DNA of 64,000 nucleotides from Paramarasmius palmivorus (taxonomy: Eukaryota; Basidiomycota; Agaricomycetes; Agaricales; Marasmiaceae). The translations under genes and the position numbers were made by a program. The DNA lies in contig JAYKXP010000014.1 in the NCBI GenBank assembly GCA_037176845.1, forward strand, positions 744,001 through 808,000, written 5' to 3'. Each line of letters starts with the position of its first letter. Position 1 is the stretch's first letter. The notes beneath the pieces are model-generated. The model was not told the DNA's origin and searched no databases. It saw only the letters and a program-made list of their open reading frames with translations. Shown here piece after piece: positions 36,506 through 47,721 of this stretch.

Positions 36506-38104
36506 ATGCCTCCGATGAGCGCCACACGGTCTTCGCGCCGCGAGCAGCTACATGTCGATCCGATCGCGTTGCCAAAACCCTTGGACAAGGATTCCAATGT
36601 GTCCACCCCAATTTCCTCGACCACGACTAATTCACCCATAACCCCGCTCACCACCCCTACCTATTCCACTAGCTCAGAGTCAACCGCTGACTACGACGCT
36701 CAAGAACAGACGGGTTCAAACGATGTCACCGTCAAAGAAAAACGAAAGCGGTGCCGGGTTACTCCAGATCAACTGGTTCACCTCGAAAGGATTTTTGCGA
36801 CGGACCGTAGTCCCACCGCTGCCCGGAGGAGAGAAATAAGTGAGATGCTTGGTATGCAGGAGCGTCAAACGCAAGTCTGGTTTCAAAATAGGTCAGTCTT
36901 CAACTGCTGGTTTATCTCTCGACTTTGTTAATGTCATTGGGTTAGGCGTGCCAAGGCGAAGATGTTGGAGGCAAAATTCCCCGCCCCGCTACAACCACCA
37001 AAACTTCCCCAGAGTCTAGTCAGTACCGACGAGACAGACCTTCTCAATTTAATCCACGAAGATGAAGGTAAATTTTCTTTTCCGATAGTTGTTGTCCACA
37101 ATCTCACGCCTCAACTCGCAGCCGTGGAAGTGATCCCGTGCACCGATCTTGCGATAGGAAGCTGGCGCCGCATTGCAACGGCTTCCAGCAAAAACGATTT
37201 GGCCGCGTATCTGTGCATGGCGAAGCAATGTTTGACATGGTTTGTTGTCTCTGGTGGCAGCGGCTTCAAAATGGAACTGTCTTTCACCTCTGTACTCGAC
37301 GCCCAGTTCACGAGCAGTTCTGCTGGATCTGGGATAGCGAAGATCACCCTTACAGAGCCGCCGCTGTTCTATCTGGAACACACTGTTTCTTCGACATTTT
37401 CCGCCACCGAGCATCGCTCGTGGAGGCGGTGTAGCGACTGGACAGAAGGTGCGCAAGCTACTCGTGTACTTCAGCACGAGCTACAAGGACCGGCCGTGCA
37501 TCTCGCCCGTCTTGTTCGAACTTTGTTGACGAACCAGTCTTCGAGGAATATATCGCCCGTTCATCAGACGGTAATGGAAATTCCAGCGCCGCCATTAACG
37601 GGTTTAGGTATCACGCAGTCCCATCATTCGATCTCGCCACCACTGCACGAGGAGGCATCCAACGCTCAAATTTCATCTGCAAACGCTACCAGTGTAGTAC
37701 CATATATATCTGTGCCACAGCCTCATATTGTGGTTCCACCAGTCGTGCATTACCCCCAGCCACTACCTCCCCTACACACGACTGGGCCAAGCTTTATTCA
37801 GGATCCTTATCCACCGATGCAGCCTCCTTGCGTGGAAGAATACTCTAGTTGGCAGTTACCAGAAGCTCACGATGGTGTTCCCCACTCTCTCTCGCCATAT
37901 TCCCCTGATCAGCCCACCCACTACCCCAGCGATTATCACGATCACCGCTCCTTCACAAGCGACCATTATCACGAGGAAAGACTGCCAGGCCCGCCACAAT
38001 CTCTTCCGCTGTTGACTACACCTTTCTACCCAAATTTTGAGGTACCTCGTCGACTTCAAAACCAAAACATTAGTCCGGTTTACTCTTCTGGTCCAACTCT
38101 TTAA
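36506..38104 (+). CDS. homeodomain transcription factor (hom1/hom2-type)
   Basis: A nuclear regulator. Exons: 36506–36891, 36946–38104; 514 aa. The homeodomain is at about residues 78–137: KRKRCRVTPDQLVHLERIF to TQVWFQNRRAKAKMLEAKF, a typical 60-residue (not TALE) homeodomain split by the intron inside WFQNR|RAK. A second conserved block (about 160–285: PIVVVHNLTPQLAAVEVIPC … LTWFVVSGGSGFKMELSF) follows in this fungal class. The tail is Pro/His/Tyr-rich. Schizophyllum hom1 and hom2 of this class control fruit-body development; which one this matches is not settled. The start may lie one small exon upstream (MNAKGLRS then MPPMSATRS). Confidence 0.88.
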
Positions 38105-38493
38105 CAGTCTTCTATGGATAATCTTCTACAATAGTGCCAAAACTTCACTTGTGGTGGTTTAAAGCCAACTTCCCGTCTTGCTTCTTAATCTCCTACACTA
38201 CTCGTGCGCATCTATTCCTACTTGCTATATCATTCCTGTTCAGCTATTACGGACAACTGCTACGTATCACTCATTCGGCATTTTTCATCATCGCTATTCG
38301 TGGACACTTCACTCCCATTTGTTTCTCTATCCTTGCTGCTCATTGGACACTCATTGTAGATCGTTTTCTCTATTGTAGCCGCTTTCGTCATCGGACAATA
38401 ATCATTACGGATTTGTATTGTAGACATACTTTTTCCTACAGTCTACGCCTGCCAAAGAAATCGATGGCTCAGTCGCACACTACTTGAATGAAC
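38105..38493. other. convergent 3' flanks of the homeodomain gene and TIM13
   Basis: About 390 bases, T/C-rich, between two converging stop codons. Open frames on the plus strand are rich in codons of a random T-rich sequence and show no motif. Confidence 0.5.
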
Positions 38494-39052
38494 CTAAGAA
38501 CTGAGAGTAGTCGAGCCAATGGCTTGTTCTTCTAGACGTTCTTTTGTAATGCGCGCGGTATACGTCCGGCTGACAATGTTGACTGTAGGGAGAGTGTTTG
38601 CAATTTTAGTTCATGCGTGATGCTTTGAGGGTGGAAAATGAGACGCACAAGTATCCATGAAACGGTCTAAGCATCTCGCTAGGCATGTCTTGGATGAAGC
38701 AGGTTAGAATTTTGTCCGCAATCCGACTGAAGGAATACTTGCTTCTTCCGAACTCGACAAGGAAGTACCTGGCTTTGTGACGCAAGATTTATAGCAACGT
38801 TCGTTCATATTCTATTAGAATATATAGTAAATAAAAACCATAACGTTGAGGCTAAAGAATGGCTCACGTTCATGAGTTGCTGAGCATTTGCTTGAGCCAG
38901 CTCATTTCGAACTTGGTTCATGATAGCTTCCTTGCGAGCATTGACGTCTTGGGCAACGTTCGTGTCAGTATCAACGTGAAGTTCTGAGAGAGTGTTGAGG
39001 TACCGGATGGTGAGGTGTTCGAGGAAAGAGGGTTCTTGAAGAAATCTGACAT
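38494..39052 (-). CDS. TIM13: mitochondrial inner-membrane translocase chaperone Tim13
   Basis: A small Tim chaperone that carries membrane proteins across the intermembrane space with Tim8. Exons (minus): 39052–39004, 38947–38868, 38811–38743, 38688–38649, 38582–38494; 108 aa. It starts MSDFFKNPLSSNTSPSD, then MNQVRNELAQANAQQLMN. The twin CX3C motifs are CYKSC and CLARC, separated by VTKPGTSLSSSEET; FMDTFNIVSRTYTARITKER closes the domain. Every exon is short, so simple frame scanning misses the gene. The third intron needs a GC donor (GAA|GCAAGT). It diverges from JJJ1, with 101 bp between start codons. Confidence 0.93.
38689..38742 (-). other. GC–AG intron in TIM13
   Basis: A 54-nt intron from GCAAGT to CATCCAAG. 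Joining gives SSSEE-TCLARCLDRFMD, which keeps the second CX3C motif in frame. No GT donor nearby does so. Confidence 0.9.
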
Positions 39053-39153
39053 GGCTCAAGATGGTGGGGAAGAGCGAGAAGAAGTGACGCGAGTCCCGCG
39101 ACTGTTCGGATTCCCGGTACCACTTGCCTTTACGTTGTGCTCTCACCATCGCC

Positions 39154-41189
39154 ATGGGCGCTGGTGCATCTACTGCCAACAAGGACTCTGACGCTCCGCC
39201 AGAATCAGACTATTATCAACTTTTAGAGGTCGAAGAAACAGCGACTGGAGATGAAATCAAAGTGTGTCTCTTGAAAAACTTTTCCGATGTTCCTGATTTA
39301 TTTTATTCGATCAGCGCTCTTTTAGGAGACTGGCTCTCATTCACCATCCAGATAAGAACAAAGACGATGTAGAAGGCGCTACGAAACGTTTTGCGGCACT
39401 TCAACAAGCATACGAGGTAACTGATTAGCTTTTCGAGGCGACTTTCCGTTCAAATCGCTTATGTCTAGGTTCTTAGTGACGAACAAGTATGTTTTGAACA
39501 CTCAGTGGAGCATAGAAACACAACTTTGATGCTTGACAAGTAGGAAAGGGCTTGGTATGACTCGCACAAAGCTTCGCTAGCTCCAGAGCCGGACGACGAG
39601 ACCGTTTATGAAGATATCAAATCTGGAGCTCCTCCTCCTCGGGCGCGCGATAGAGGCCTAACCGTTCGACATTTAACACGGTTTATAAACACAGCCGTCT
39701 GGACCGGATTTGGTGATGATGAAAATGTAGCATCTCCTGTTCTTCTCCGTCTGCCGTACTCTTATGTCTCTTCATCATAGGGTTTTTACACGATATACCG
39801 TAATCTGTTCTCAAGATTGCAAGCAGAAGAGCATCTTGCTGGTGGAGATGTCGATTTGCCCTCGTTTGGTGACTCCACATGGCCTTGGACACCTTCTAGC
39901 AAGGTCGAAGAAGACAGAGCTGCACGCACTTTCTACAACGCCTGGATTAACTTTTCAACAGCAAAGGAGTTTGCGTGGATGGACCAATGGAATCTCTCCG
40001 AGGCACCCAGTCGCCAAGTTCGAAGGTAAACACATCCTACTAGCATCCGAGCACGGACGCGTTACTAATATTGTTTGTAAGGCTTATGGAAAAAGATAAC
40101 AAAAAGGCCAGGGACGAAGCCCGTAAAGAATACAATGATACGGTCCGGGTAGGTAATACAATGTTTTCTTTCACAGTGAGTGCTGAACCTGGATGGCATA
40201 GTCATTGGCGAAATTCCTGCGAAAACGAGACCCTCGTTACAAAGACCATTTAGCTCGTCAGGCCCAACAGTCGGGCACGTCGACACCGCAACATTTTGGA
40301 CAGAAGAAACCACAGCAGTCATTAGGAGATGCTTACGTCGAGCAAGACTGGCAGAAGATCGACCCTCATAACCAGCACGTAGACCTGGAGTGGGCTGCAG
40401 CAGAGGGAGAAGACCCGGAAGAATGGGAATGTGTTGCCTGTGGTAAATCATTTAGAAGTGAGGCAGCCTGGGATAGCCACGAGCGTAGCAAAAAGCACAT
40501 GAAAGAAGTTGAACGTCTCCGCCGAGAAATGCAGAAAGAGGATGTAGATTTTGGGCTGGCCGAAGAAGGCGACGACAAGTTACGTGTTGAGGAAGATGCA
40601 GAGATCAGCCCTGAGGATAACATCGACCAAACCGCGGAACGCTCGTCAACTCCGAATCCACCGCCGGAGAGTGATAGTGAATCAGGCGAACGAGATGTTG
40701 AACCCCCAGTTATCAACAAGAGAACCAAAAAGAAGAAACAAGGAATGCCAGCGGAGCCGCTTACCAAGACGGAACGAATGATGCGCCAGATTCCTGAAGT
40801 CGAATCGCCATCTTCCCGCAAGAAAAACAAGCAGGGGCAGACCCTGGACGCGACTGATGGAAAACCTGCCGAGCATGAGGAGCAGGCCAGGGAAGATGTT
40901 CCTGTAGATGACGTGCCAAAGATTCCGGATAAACAGCCAGAGCTCACAAAGCGTGAAATTCGACGCGCTCGACAGGCCAAGAAACAAGAGGCAAAAATGG
41001 GCGTTGACAACCAGGTTCGTTCATAGGCTAAGGCCCGGAAGCTCTGCTAATGTTATTCCGTAGCTTCAATGTAATGTTTGTTCTCAGAGGTTCGAAAACA
41101 AAACGAAGCTCTTCAGCCACATCCGGGACGAGGGACATGCATTAGCCGATGAATCTGCAGGTCGCAATCGAAAGGGGAAGCGCCGTTAA
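39154..41189 (+). CDS. JJJ1: J-domain ribosome-biogenesis cochaperone (Jjj1/DNAJC21)
   Basis: An Hsp70 cochaperone acting in the cytosolic steps of 60S maturation with Rei1. Exons: 39154–39261, 39315–39416, 39469–39486, 39544–39726, 39781–40025, 40082–40148, 40202–41014, 41064–41189; 553 aa. The J domain (about 17–85) has [29 protein letters not shown] with the HPD triad, and [21 protein letters not shown] and a charged coil follow. A first C2H2 finger is [20 protein letters not shown]; the second is [19 protein letters not shown] at the C-terminus. The acceptor at 41063 was chosen because it keeps both Cys of that finger. Exon 3 is an 18-nt micro-exon (VLSDEQ). Confidence 0.94.
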
Positions 41190-41487
41190 AATACGTACTT
41201 ATGTTGACAGATGAGGGACTTGGATCAAGTAGCTTAGACTGTGAAGATGATAGATCTGACTACGTACGGCGTATGTCGGCCTTTCGTACTTATCGTGAAG
41301 CGAATTCCGAAATGCCAGTTGTCATGCCGTTTGTGTGTCCAACTGTCGTTGAGCCTTGGCCAAAGAGATCTCAAACCAAAGCCTAAAAACACACCGGTAT
41401 GCGAATTTCCGAGGAAAGAATCAGATTTTCTCGAAGATACTTAAGGTGAAATTACATAGAAGGAAAGTACAGGCGAAGCATATGTAG

Positions 41488-42781
41488 CTATCCCATCAAC
41501 TGCGACACGTCGTCAGGCGGATATTTTGTTTGGGAGAACGTGAGTAGTCTAGAAGGCGGTGAATCAGGCCCATCAGCACCTAGAAGCAGAGCGTACATAC
41601 CTCTTTAAACTTTGAATGTATTTTCGACTAACTTCGTCGTTCAAGACATGCGCAACCTGGTCCGAAGAAATCTTCTCCCGAGCCGAACGTTCATGGATAC
41701 TGTTGCCAGCTTGAGTCGACGAATTGTACTAAATGAAAGAGCTTACCCAACCATGGTAACACCGATAGGCCATGGGGCATTACCGATAGATAGTCGTAGG
41801 TATGAATCGTTAGCTTTCTGATATTGCCGCTTTTGCATGTGATGTACAATCTCTGCGATCCGAGCCAGCATGTCGGAAGGTAATGACTGTTCGGAGTCAG
41901 GAGCCAAGAATAGTACGCAAAAAAACGGGGGATACATACACGTGAACGAAGGGTCTTAAATAACGGTTTGAGGTATTCCGCTGACTGGACTTGCGTCGCG
42001 GCTGCAAGCTTGCCTTGTTGCGAACGCTTTATGTGTTCTGCGTAAGATGATTGTAAGTCGTAAATAGCGTTAAAGGGACTTTGCGCATACCTGGCCTTTC
42101 ATCCATATACTCCTCCCAGTCTTTCAATACTCGCTTTAAAGCGTAGTAGATAATGGGGTACAATTTGTCGGGGTCGGTCTTGATGAGGTTCAAATCGAGC
42201 ACACCTCCACCCGGCTGTTCGTCCTCCTCCTTCTTCTTTCCCTTACTACTCTTTGCTTTGAGCTCTCGTTCAACATTTTCGACGTCCTCCAAGGCTTTCT
42301 TGAAATCGTTCTGACCAGCTTGTCGATCGTGACCCTTTTCTTCTATCAGCTCGAGAGCGCGCAAGCGGAGCCTGCGATCCTTGTCAGACTCTCCAAAGAG
42401 GCGAATAGGTTGTCCTTTTGAGCGAAGACGCCTTATGGTTTCTTCATTTGAAATGTTGAAAGCAGCTTCTGGTAAAGGCGAAGCAGAATCTCGTTTCAAG
42501 TCACCAGGTGTAGCAGACCTCGAGGGGATCTGTCCTCCATTGAGAGTCAGGATAAGAATACGATACAAGACAGCAAAGAAACACACTTTAGCAGCCTTCT
42601 TGGCAGCCTCTGCCTCCTTCTCTGCAGCCACTGCAGCTTCCTTCTCGGCCTTTGCCTTTTGTTCCTCTTCTTCTCGAAGACGTTCCAAATCTCCTCTTCG
42701 CATATACTTTGACGGCCTAGAGACCGTCTCGGATTCAATAGCCTTTCGCTTTGCTGCTACTTCAGCGAGAAGGCCTTGCAT
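41488..42781 (-). CDS. PRP18: pre-mRNA splicing factor Prp18
   Basis: A second-step splicing factor acting with Slu7 in 3' splice-site choice. Exons (minus): 42781–42587, 42529–42091, 42037–41940, 41886–41747, 41699–41601, 41548–41488; 343 aa. The SFM-like motif region is [20 protein letters not shown] (about 88–107). The C-terminal Prp18 helical domain contains [39 protein letters not shown], the conserved loop [20 protein letters not shown] and [19 protein letters not shown]. The first intron (57 nt) is in frame and open. It diverges from COX12, with 131 bp between start codons. Confidence 0.94.
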
Positions 42782-42912
42782 GTCGACTATTCGAGAAACT
42801 GGGACCGCGTAAAGACTAGTTCTGGAGCAAGTCGAGGTTGCGCTGACTAAGCACTTCCAGCATTATTGACTCTCCCGTCTTGTCCCGCCTGTTGACCACC
42901 ACCATCTCAATC

Positions 42913-43444
42913 ATGTCTGAAGAAGCAAACGATTTGGCCAGGTAGACCCTCTTCCTTGTAACCAGCATAATTTTTTACTTATTTCTTTATGACAGCAAAT
43001 ACGTCTTCAAAACTGTCGGCTTTGACGGTGCGTAGAAACGAATCCAGAGGGCGGTTTTAATTCACATTCTTTGTACAGCCCGTTTCCCCAACCAGAACCA
43101 AACCAGACATTGGTATGTTTTCAGTGAACATTCTTCGAATCACCTGCTAATATTGCAGTGAAGCTTCCAGAGTTACTGTGATTACTTCAAGTGCATCAAC
43201 GCCAAGGGCGAAGACTACGCTCCTTGCAAGCAGTTCAAGAGGACTTACCACTCGCTCTGTCCTAGTGCGTCACCATCTTAATCTTCCTGTCCCTAGGCCT
43301 CACTGACACCCTTGATAATTCTAGACGAATGGGTACGTATCATCAATCACGCGCGCAAGACTTTGGGTTCAATTATGTCTTCAGATTTCCAAGTGGGATG
43401 AACAACGCGAGAACGGAACCTTCCCTGCATCCCTAGACCCCTGA
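42913..43444 (+). CDS. COX12: cytochrome c oxidase subunit VIb
   Basis: A small intermembrane-space subunit at the complex IV dimer interface. Six exons: 42913–42941, 42996–43027, 43079–43112, 43164–43264, 43325–43332, 43385–43444; 87 aa. The protein has RFPNQNQTRHC, a CX9C pair (C-FQSYCDYFK-C) and a CX10C pair (C-KQFKRTYHSL-C), then NEWISKWDEQRENGTFPASL, all hallmarks of the family and Mia40 substrates. Exon 5 is only 8 nt (codes part of N plus E-W). The acceptor at 43163 is chosen because it restores the first Cys in phase. Confidence 0.94.
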
Positions 43445-43687
43445 GATGTTGAACACGTTGTAAATTATGTTACAAAGTCAATAACTAGACTGCATCTTCA
43501 TCTCTTGTTCGGTCTACAGCTGCCCACGCACGGGTAGCAATACCGAAATAGTTCCGCCCGAATTCGGAATACCTGGTCTATCGACAATATATAAATTCCT
43601 TTACTTTTTACCTCATGTCCTGCAATCTACTCTGAACTTCCCTGGTTCAACGAGGCTGAGCTACTAACTTCTGTCCATAACCACAAC

Positions 43688-45010
43688 ATGCACACCCCAA
43701 TGGATATGGTTTATACCGATGAACCACCTCATTCTGAAGCTCTCATCATCCAAGCTAAAGAACCTTTCAATGCTGAGCCCCCTTCTTCTGCCCTTGGTAT
43801 GTAATGCACCTCCACATTGTCAAAGTGACTGACCGAGCGAGTCGTCTAGTTGAATTCCCCGTAACCCCTGAAGAACTTGTCTATTGCCGGAATCATGGCC
43901 CTGTACGAGAATTCAATGCAGAAGAGTATTCGATCACAGTGGACGGCCTAGTTGAGAAGGAATTGACGTTTTCCCTTGCGGAGCTCAAATCGAACTATAA
44001 GAAGACTAGGGTAGTTGCAGTGCTTCAGGTATGTCCAAAGGTAATTAATTCTACGCCGTTTGTGTGTCTGAAGAAGTCTGGATGCATTCTAGTGTGCTGG
44101 TAACCGACGAAATGAGATGGGGGCAATCAAGAAAGTTCACGGCGTAGGCTGGAATGACGGTGTCATTGCAAATTGCGTTTTCGCTGGGGCGAGGCTACGA
44201 GATGTATTAGAACAAGCTGGAATCAAAACCACCGGAGGCTCTTTACAAGTTTGCTTTTCTTCACACGCTACACTGTGCCAGGACGACAAATACTATGGTA
44301 GTTCGATACCAGTAGAGAAGGCACTAGAAGACGATGCCTTGCTAGCGTATGAGGTACGATAGTGTTTTCAACGGTCTTCCCTGCTCTGGACTAACACCCC
44401 GTGTAGATGAACGACGAATCGTTGTCTGCAGAGCATGGAGGCCCTCTCAGGGTTGTTGTACCCGGATACCTCGGGGCAAGATGGGTCAAATGGGTCGACA
44501 CAATCACCGTTTCGAACGAGGAGTCTCCCAATTACTATCAACAGCGAGATTACAAAGTTCTCCCGCCCGAGGTAAGCACCCAAATAACGCATACCACAGT
44601 CTCTACCCTGACAGCCACTCAAACAGGTAGAGACGAAGGAGGCTGCGAAACAATACTGGCCAAAATACCCCTCGATGACCGCTCTTCCTCTGAATTCTGT
44701 TGTTGCAACAGTTTATCGGCTTTCGCCGACTACGGTGTTTGCAAAAGGATACGCAGTGCCGGGTGCAGCTGGGAACGTAGCTTCAGTTGAAGTTTCTGTG
44801 GACAAGGGTACCACTTGGTACCCTGCGGAAATTACCTATCAAGAAGGAAAATGGAGCTGGACACTTTGGGAATCGGAGATACCTACAACTTTGGAGAAAG
44901 GCCAGGTGTATTGTAGAGCAATCGACACCTCTGGACAAGTACAGCAGGCATCATGCGAGTGGAATATAAGAGGAGTCGCTTTCTGCGCGTGGAGCATGAA
45001 GGAATGGTAG
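43688..45010 (+). CDS. sulfite oxidase, molybdenum cofactor type without heme domain
   Basis: It oxidises sulfite to sulfate. Exons: 43688–43796, 43850–44028, 44093–44353, 44407–44571, 44627–45010; 365 aa. The Mo-pterin domain has [24 protein letters not shown] (the Cys that binds Mo), [34 protein letters not shown] and [16 protein letters not shown]. The Mo-cofactor dimerisation domain has [20 protein letters not shown] and ends [18 protein letters not shown]. There is no cytochrome b5 domain and no nitrate reductase FAD module, so it is like the plant peroxisomal enzyme in layout, though no C-terminal SKL is present. The acceptor of intron 1 (43849) is the best pyrimidine-TAG choice. Confidence 0.92.
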
Positions 45011-45260
45011 TTACAATTAGTTGACTTTGGAATAGTGGTAGAATAACGGCTATAATTCACTATTTATTGTATATACCTGAAGGTAGCCTGAAGGAAGGAA
45101 CTTTGTCAGAACTTGGTGCAGACCTAGAACCCGCGAGCCAATTACAATTGACGTCAGCCCTTTTTGCACTCTACACCTTTTGTAAGCAAACAGACTCAAA
45201 CCTCTACACAAAATTTCCAGCGCTCTCGACTACTTCCAAATTATAAAAAGTCAATAAAAT

Positions 45261-47254
45261 ATGGGCGAGTTCGACATCTATCCTTAATTTCCTCATGTAG
45301 TCTGACTGGATATTCAGCTCCAAAGAAGGCGAAAAAGATATCCTTGAATGAGTTCTTGGGGGACTCTGGTGAGCGATTCGTGTCGTATATACTCGTCCTA
45401 CCTCTGACCAGGATGTATTTTCAATAGCCCTAGGATCATGGGCTGATGAGATGGAGGCTCTGCCTACTGCTCGTGAGTTGCCCATACAATGAGCTCACAA
45501 CATCGTTTAACGAAAAAATTGCGGGACAGCTTCGATGAAAACCGATGAAGACCAAGGCCGATCCAATGATCGTTATGGACGAAGAGGAGATGATTTTTTG
45601 TCCTCGAGACGTGCGTGTCGCGTTGATTCTCGTTGCCAATCACTAACAAGGTATTATAGCTGATCGTGCTCCTGCTCCTCCACGAGAAGACCTGCCATTA
45701 CCCACTCAACCTCCTTACACTGCCTTTGTCGGCAACCTTGCATTTGATTTGACTGAAGCTGAACTAGAGGATTTTTTTGCTCCTTCCAAGGTTCATGGTT
45801 TTCTATGAATCTACACCGCACATACTGATGAATAGAACAGCCCAAGTCTGTAAAAATTATTCGTGACAGAGATGACAAACCAAAAGGGTTTGGATATGTC
45901 GAATTCGAAGATGTCGAAGGCTTGAAGGATGCCATTTCCAGGACTGGTTCGGTAAGTAATAGGTCAACGATTTTATTCTGCTCATGTACTGACTAGAAAT
46001 TAGTCGTTTTCGGGAAGGACTATTCGTGTGAGCGTCGCCGAAGCACGTAAGCACGTCTTTGTATTCCATTTGAACACTTTTCCCATTGCGTTCATACAGC
46101 CAAAGAAAGATCGGGATTCAGCTCTGGGGAGGACAGCAAGTTCGATAATCCCTGGCGTCGAGACGGACCTCTTCCGGATCTTCCCTCGCGCGACTCTTCG
46201 CGTCGGCGATTTGATGGTCCTCGCCCTGAGCCACTCCCCAGTGTCGCGGAAGGGGCCAGTGACTGGCGTTCCAATAAATCTCGAGCACCACCTGAATCCG
46301 AAGTCCAGTCTGGATCTCTGCGACGGAAAAACGTTGGATTGTCTTCTGATGCACCAGGTGCAGCTGACCGAGAAGAATCGTGGACCATTGGTGCAAAGTT
46401 CAAGCCCTCCGAGGACTCGGGCCCGGGAAGCAGGTTTGGTAGTATGAAAGGAAGGGGAGATATGGGCCCACCTCGGGATCCCCCTTCTGCTGCAACGGAA
46501 GATAATGATTGGAGATCTTCAACCAAAGTCCGGTCTGCCACTTCTCGTGACAGTACATCACGTACGCCAGTCGCTCCAGTACTAGTTTCATATTGGCTTA
46601 CCTCCATGTCCCGTAGCAAATAGCTCTACACCTCCAACTCCGCAAATGGGCAGGCGCAAGCTAGAGTTACTGCCACGATCTGGCAGTGGCTCCAATGCCC
46701 CGAGTCCACTCTCTTCACCAAAAATAGGACCCACGCCTTCCGCCTCTACTAGCTCTACTCGTTCCAATCCTTTCGGTACTGCCAGGTACGTACAATTTCT
46801 TCGGTGTCTGCTACGATTTTCTTATTTTTCCCTATTTAGACCTGTCGATGTCAGTAACCGGGAAAAGGAAGTCACAGAACGTCTGGATAAGGACCGTGAG
46901 CGTTTAACCATGTCTCGCACCAGTTCCCGGACCGGTATGGAGCGCACAACGTCCCGCCCCGGAATGGAACGTACCAGCTCTCGTCCTGGGATGGAACGAC
47001 CACCTATAACTCGCAATCAAAGCCAACCATCTACACCTTCCTCAAACGCACCACCTACTGCCAAAACCATCAACCCTTCATTGGCTGCCAATGTACGGCC
47101 TTCGTTCAGCTTTGCTAATGCGGCAGCGAACAAGGGCGGAAATACTGGAGCACAGGATATGAATGGCGAAGATACGAACGGCGAAGACAAGCCCGCGGAT
47201 GATGACGACGAGGCCACTGATGTAAGAGAAAAGCTTGGAGAGGTGACTATCTAA
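45261..47254 (+). CDS. translation initiation factor eIF4B
   Basis: It aids eIF4A helicase and mRNA recruitment to the 40S subunit. Exons: 45261–45264, 45318–45368, 45428–45472, 45530–45610, 45660–45790, 45841–45951, 46004–46046, 46100–46561, 46617–46785, 46840–47254; 503 aa. It starts MAPKKAKKISLNEFLGDS, then LGSWADEMEALPTA, the conserved eIF4B N-terminus. One RRM at about 85–160 has YTAFVGNLAFDL (RNP2) and KGFGYVEFED (RNP1). A Ser/Arg/Asp/Gly-rich tail with short R-TGMER/RPGMER repeats follows. The 4-nt first coding exon joins through a GC–AG intron (G|GCGAGT). The GT alternative would need a 32-nt intron. Confidence 0.88.
45265..45317 (+). other. probable GC–AG intron in eIF4B
   Basis: A 53-nt intron from GCGAGT to ATTCAG, with a CTGAC branch-like site 12 nt before the acceptor. 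It turns ATGG + CTCCAAAG into M-A-P-K-K. The only GT choice gives a 32-nt intron, shorter than any other in the window. Confidence 0.75.
46918..47001 (+). repeat. tandem peptide repeat in eIF4B
   Basis: Three imperfect copies of about 27–30 nt encode TSR-(T/P)GMER units (SRTGMER, SRPGMER, SRPGMER). Resembles the short repeats in the eIF4B middle region that touch the ribosome in yeast, but the sequence is different. Confidence 0.7.
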
Positions 47255-47721
47255 TGCATGCTCATGTTGTAACGGTATGTGTTGTACATAAGTTATATGT
47301 TATTCATGATATCAAATGGTCTGCAAGGGACTACTTACTCTATCTCTTACCCTAGAAGAGGCAACTGTATGTAGACACACTTTCTTGAATCTATGCTTAT
47401 GCCTTGATCACTTCCTATTCAAGCTTGAGTGAGTCGATTCCAAACGCTGATATCATCTACTGTCAGAAGACTTTGAGCACTACCTATACCTCTTAATATG
47501 CATACGTGCTTCCTACTAAGTAGATAAATCGTAACGTCCAAAGCTATATTTACGTTGATCGGGTCCAACTTCGGGGTAAAAGGCGGGGTCCGGGACTGCG
47601 GCCCATCGGTCCGCTCTTCCTTGCCGGCTTCAAGGAAGAAAAGAGACGGTATAAAGTCTGTCCTTAACCTGCGCATGATGGATTCAATAGTGTTCCTTTC
47701 TCCCTCATCTTCTTATTGATC
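47255..47721. other. intergenic: eIF4B 3' flank and L-fuconate dehydratase promoter
   Basis: About 470 bases. No motif-bearing frame, repeat or RNA gene is seen. The minus-strand frame at 47419–47676 has no recognisable sequence. Confidence 0.5.

Noticed and set aside
40366..41010. 214-codon minus-strand frame, Ser-rich
   Set aside because: Antisense of the acidic, Lys-rich middle of JJJ1; Ser/Phe-rich composition is a by-product.
41015..41087. JJJ1 last acceptor at 41087
   Set aside because: It gives a legal frame but removes CNVC, the Cys pair of the second zinc finger. The acceptor at 41063 gives a 49-nt intron and keeps the finger.
45269..45300. GT–AG alternative for the first eIF4B intron
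   Set aside because: The intron would be 32 nt, shorter than any other here, and the N-terminus would not match the M-A-P-K-K family start.
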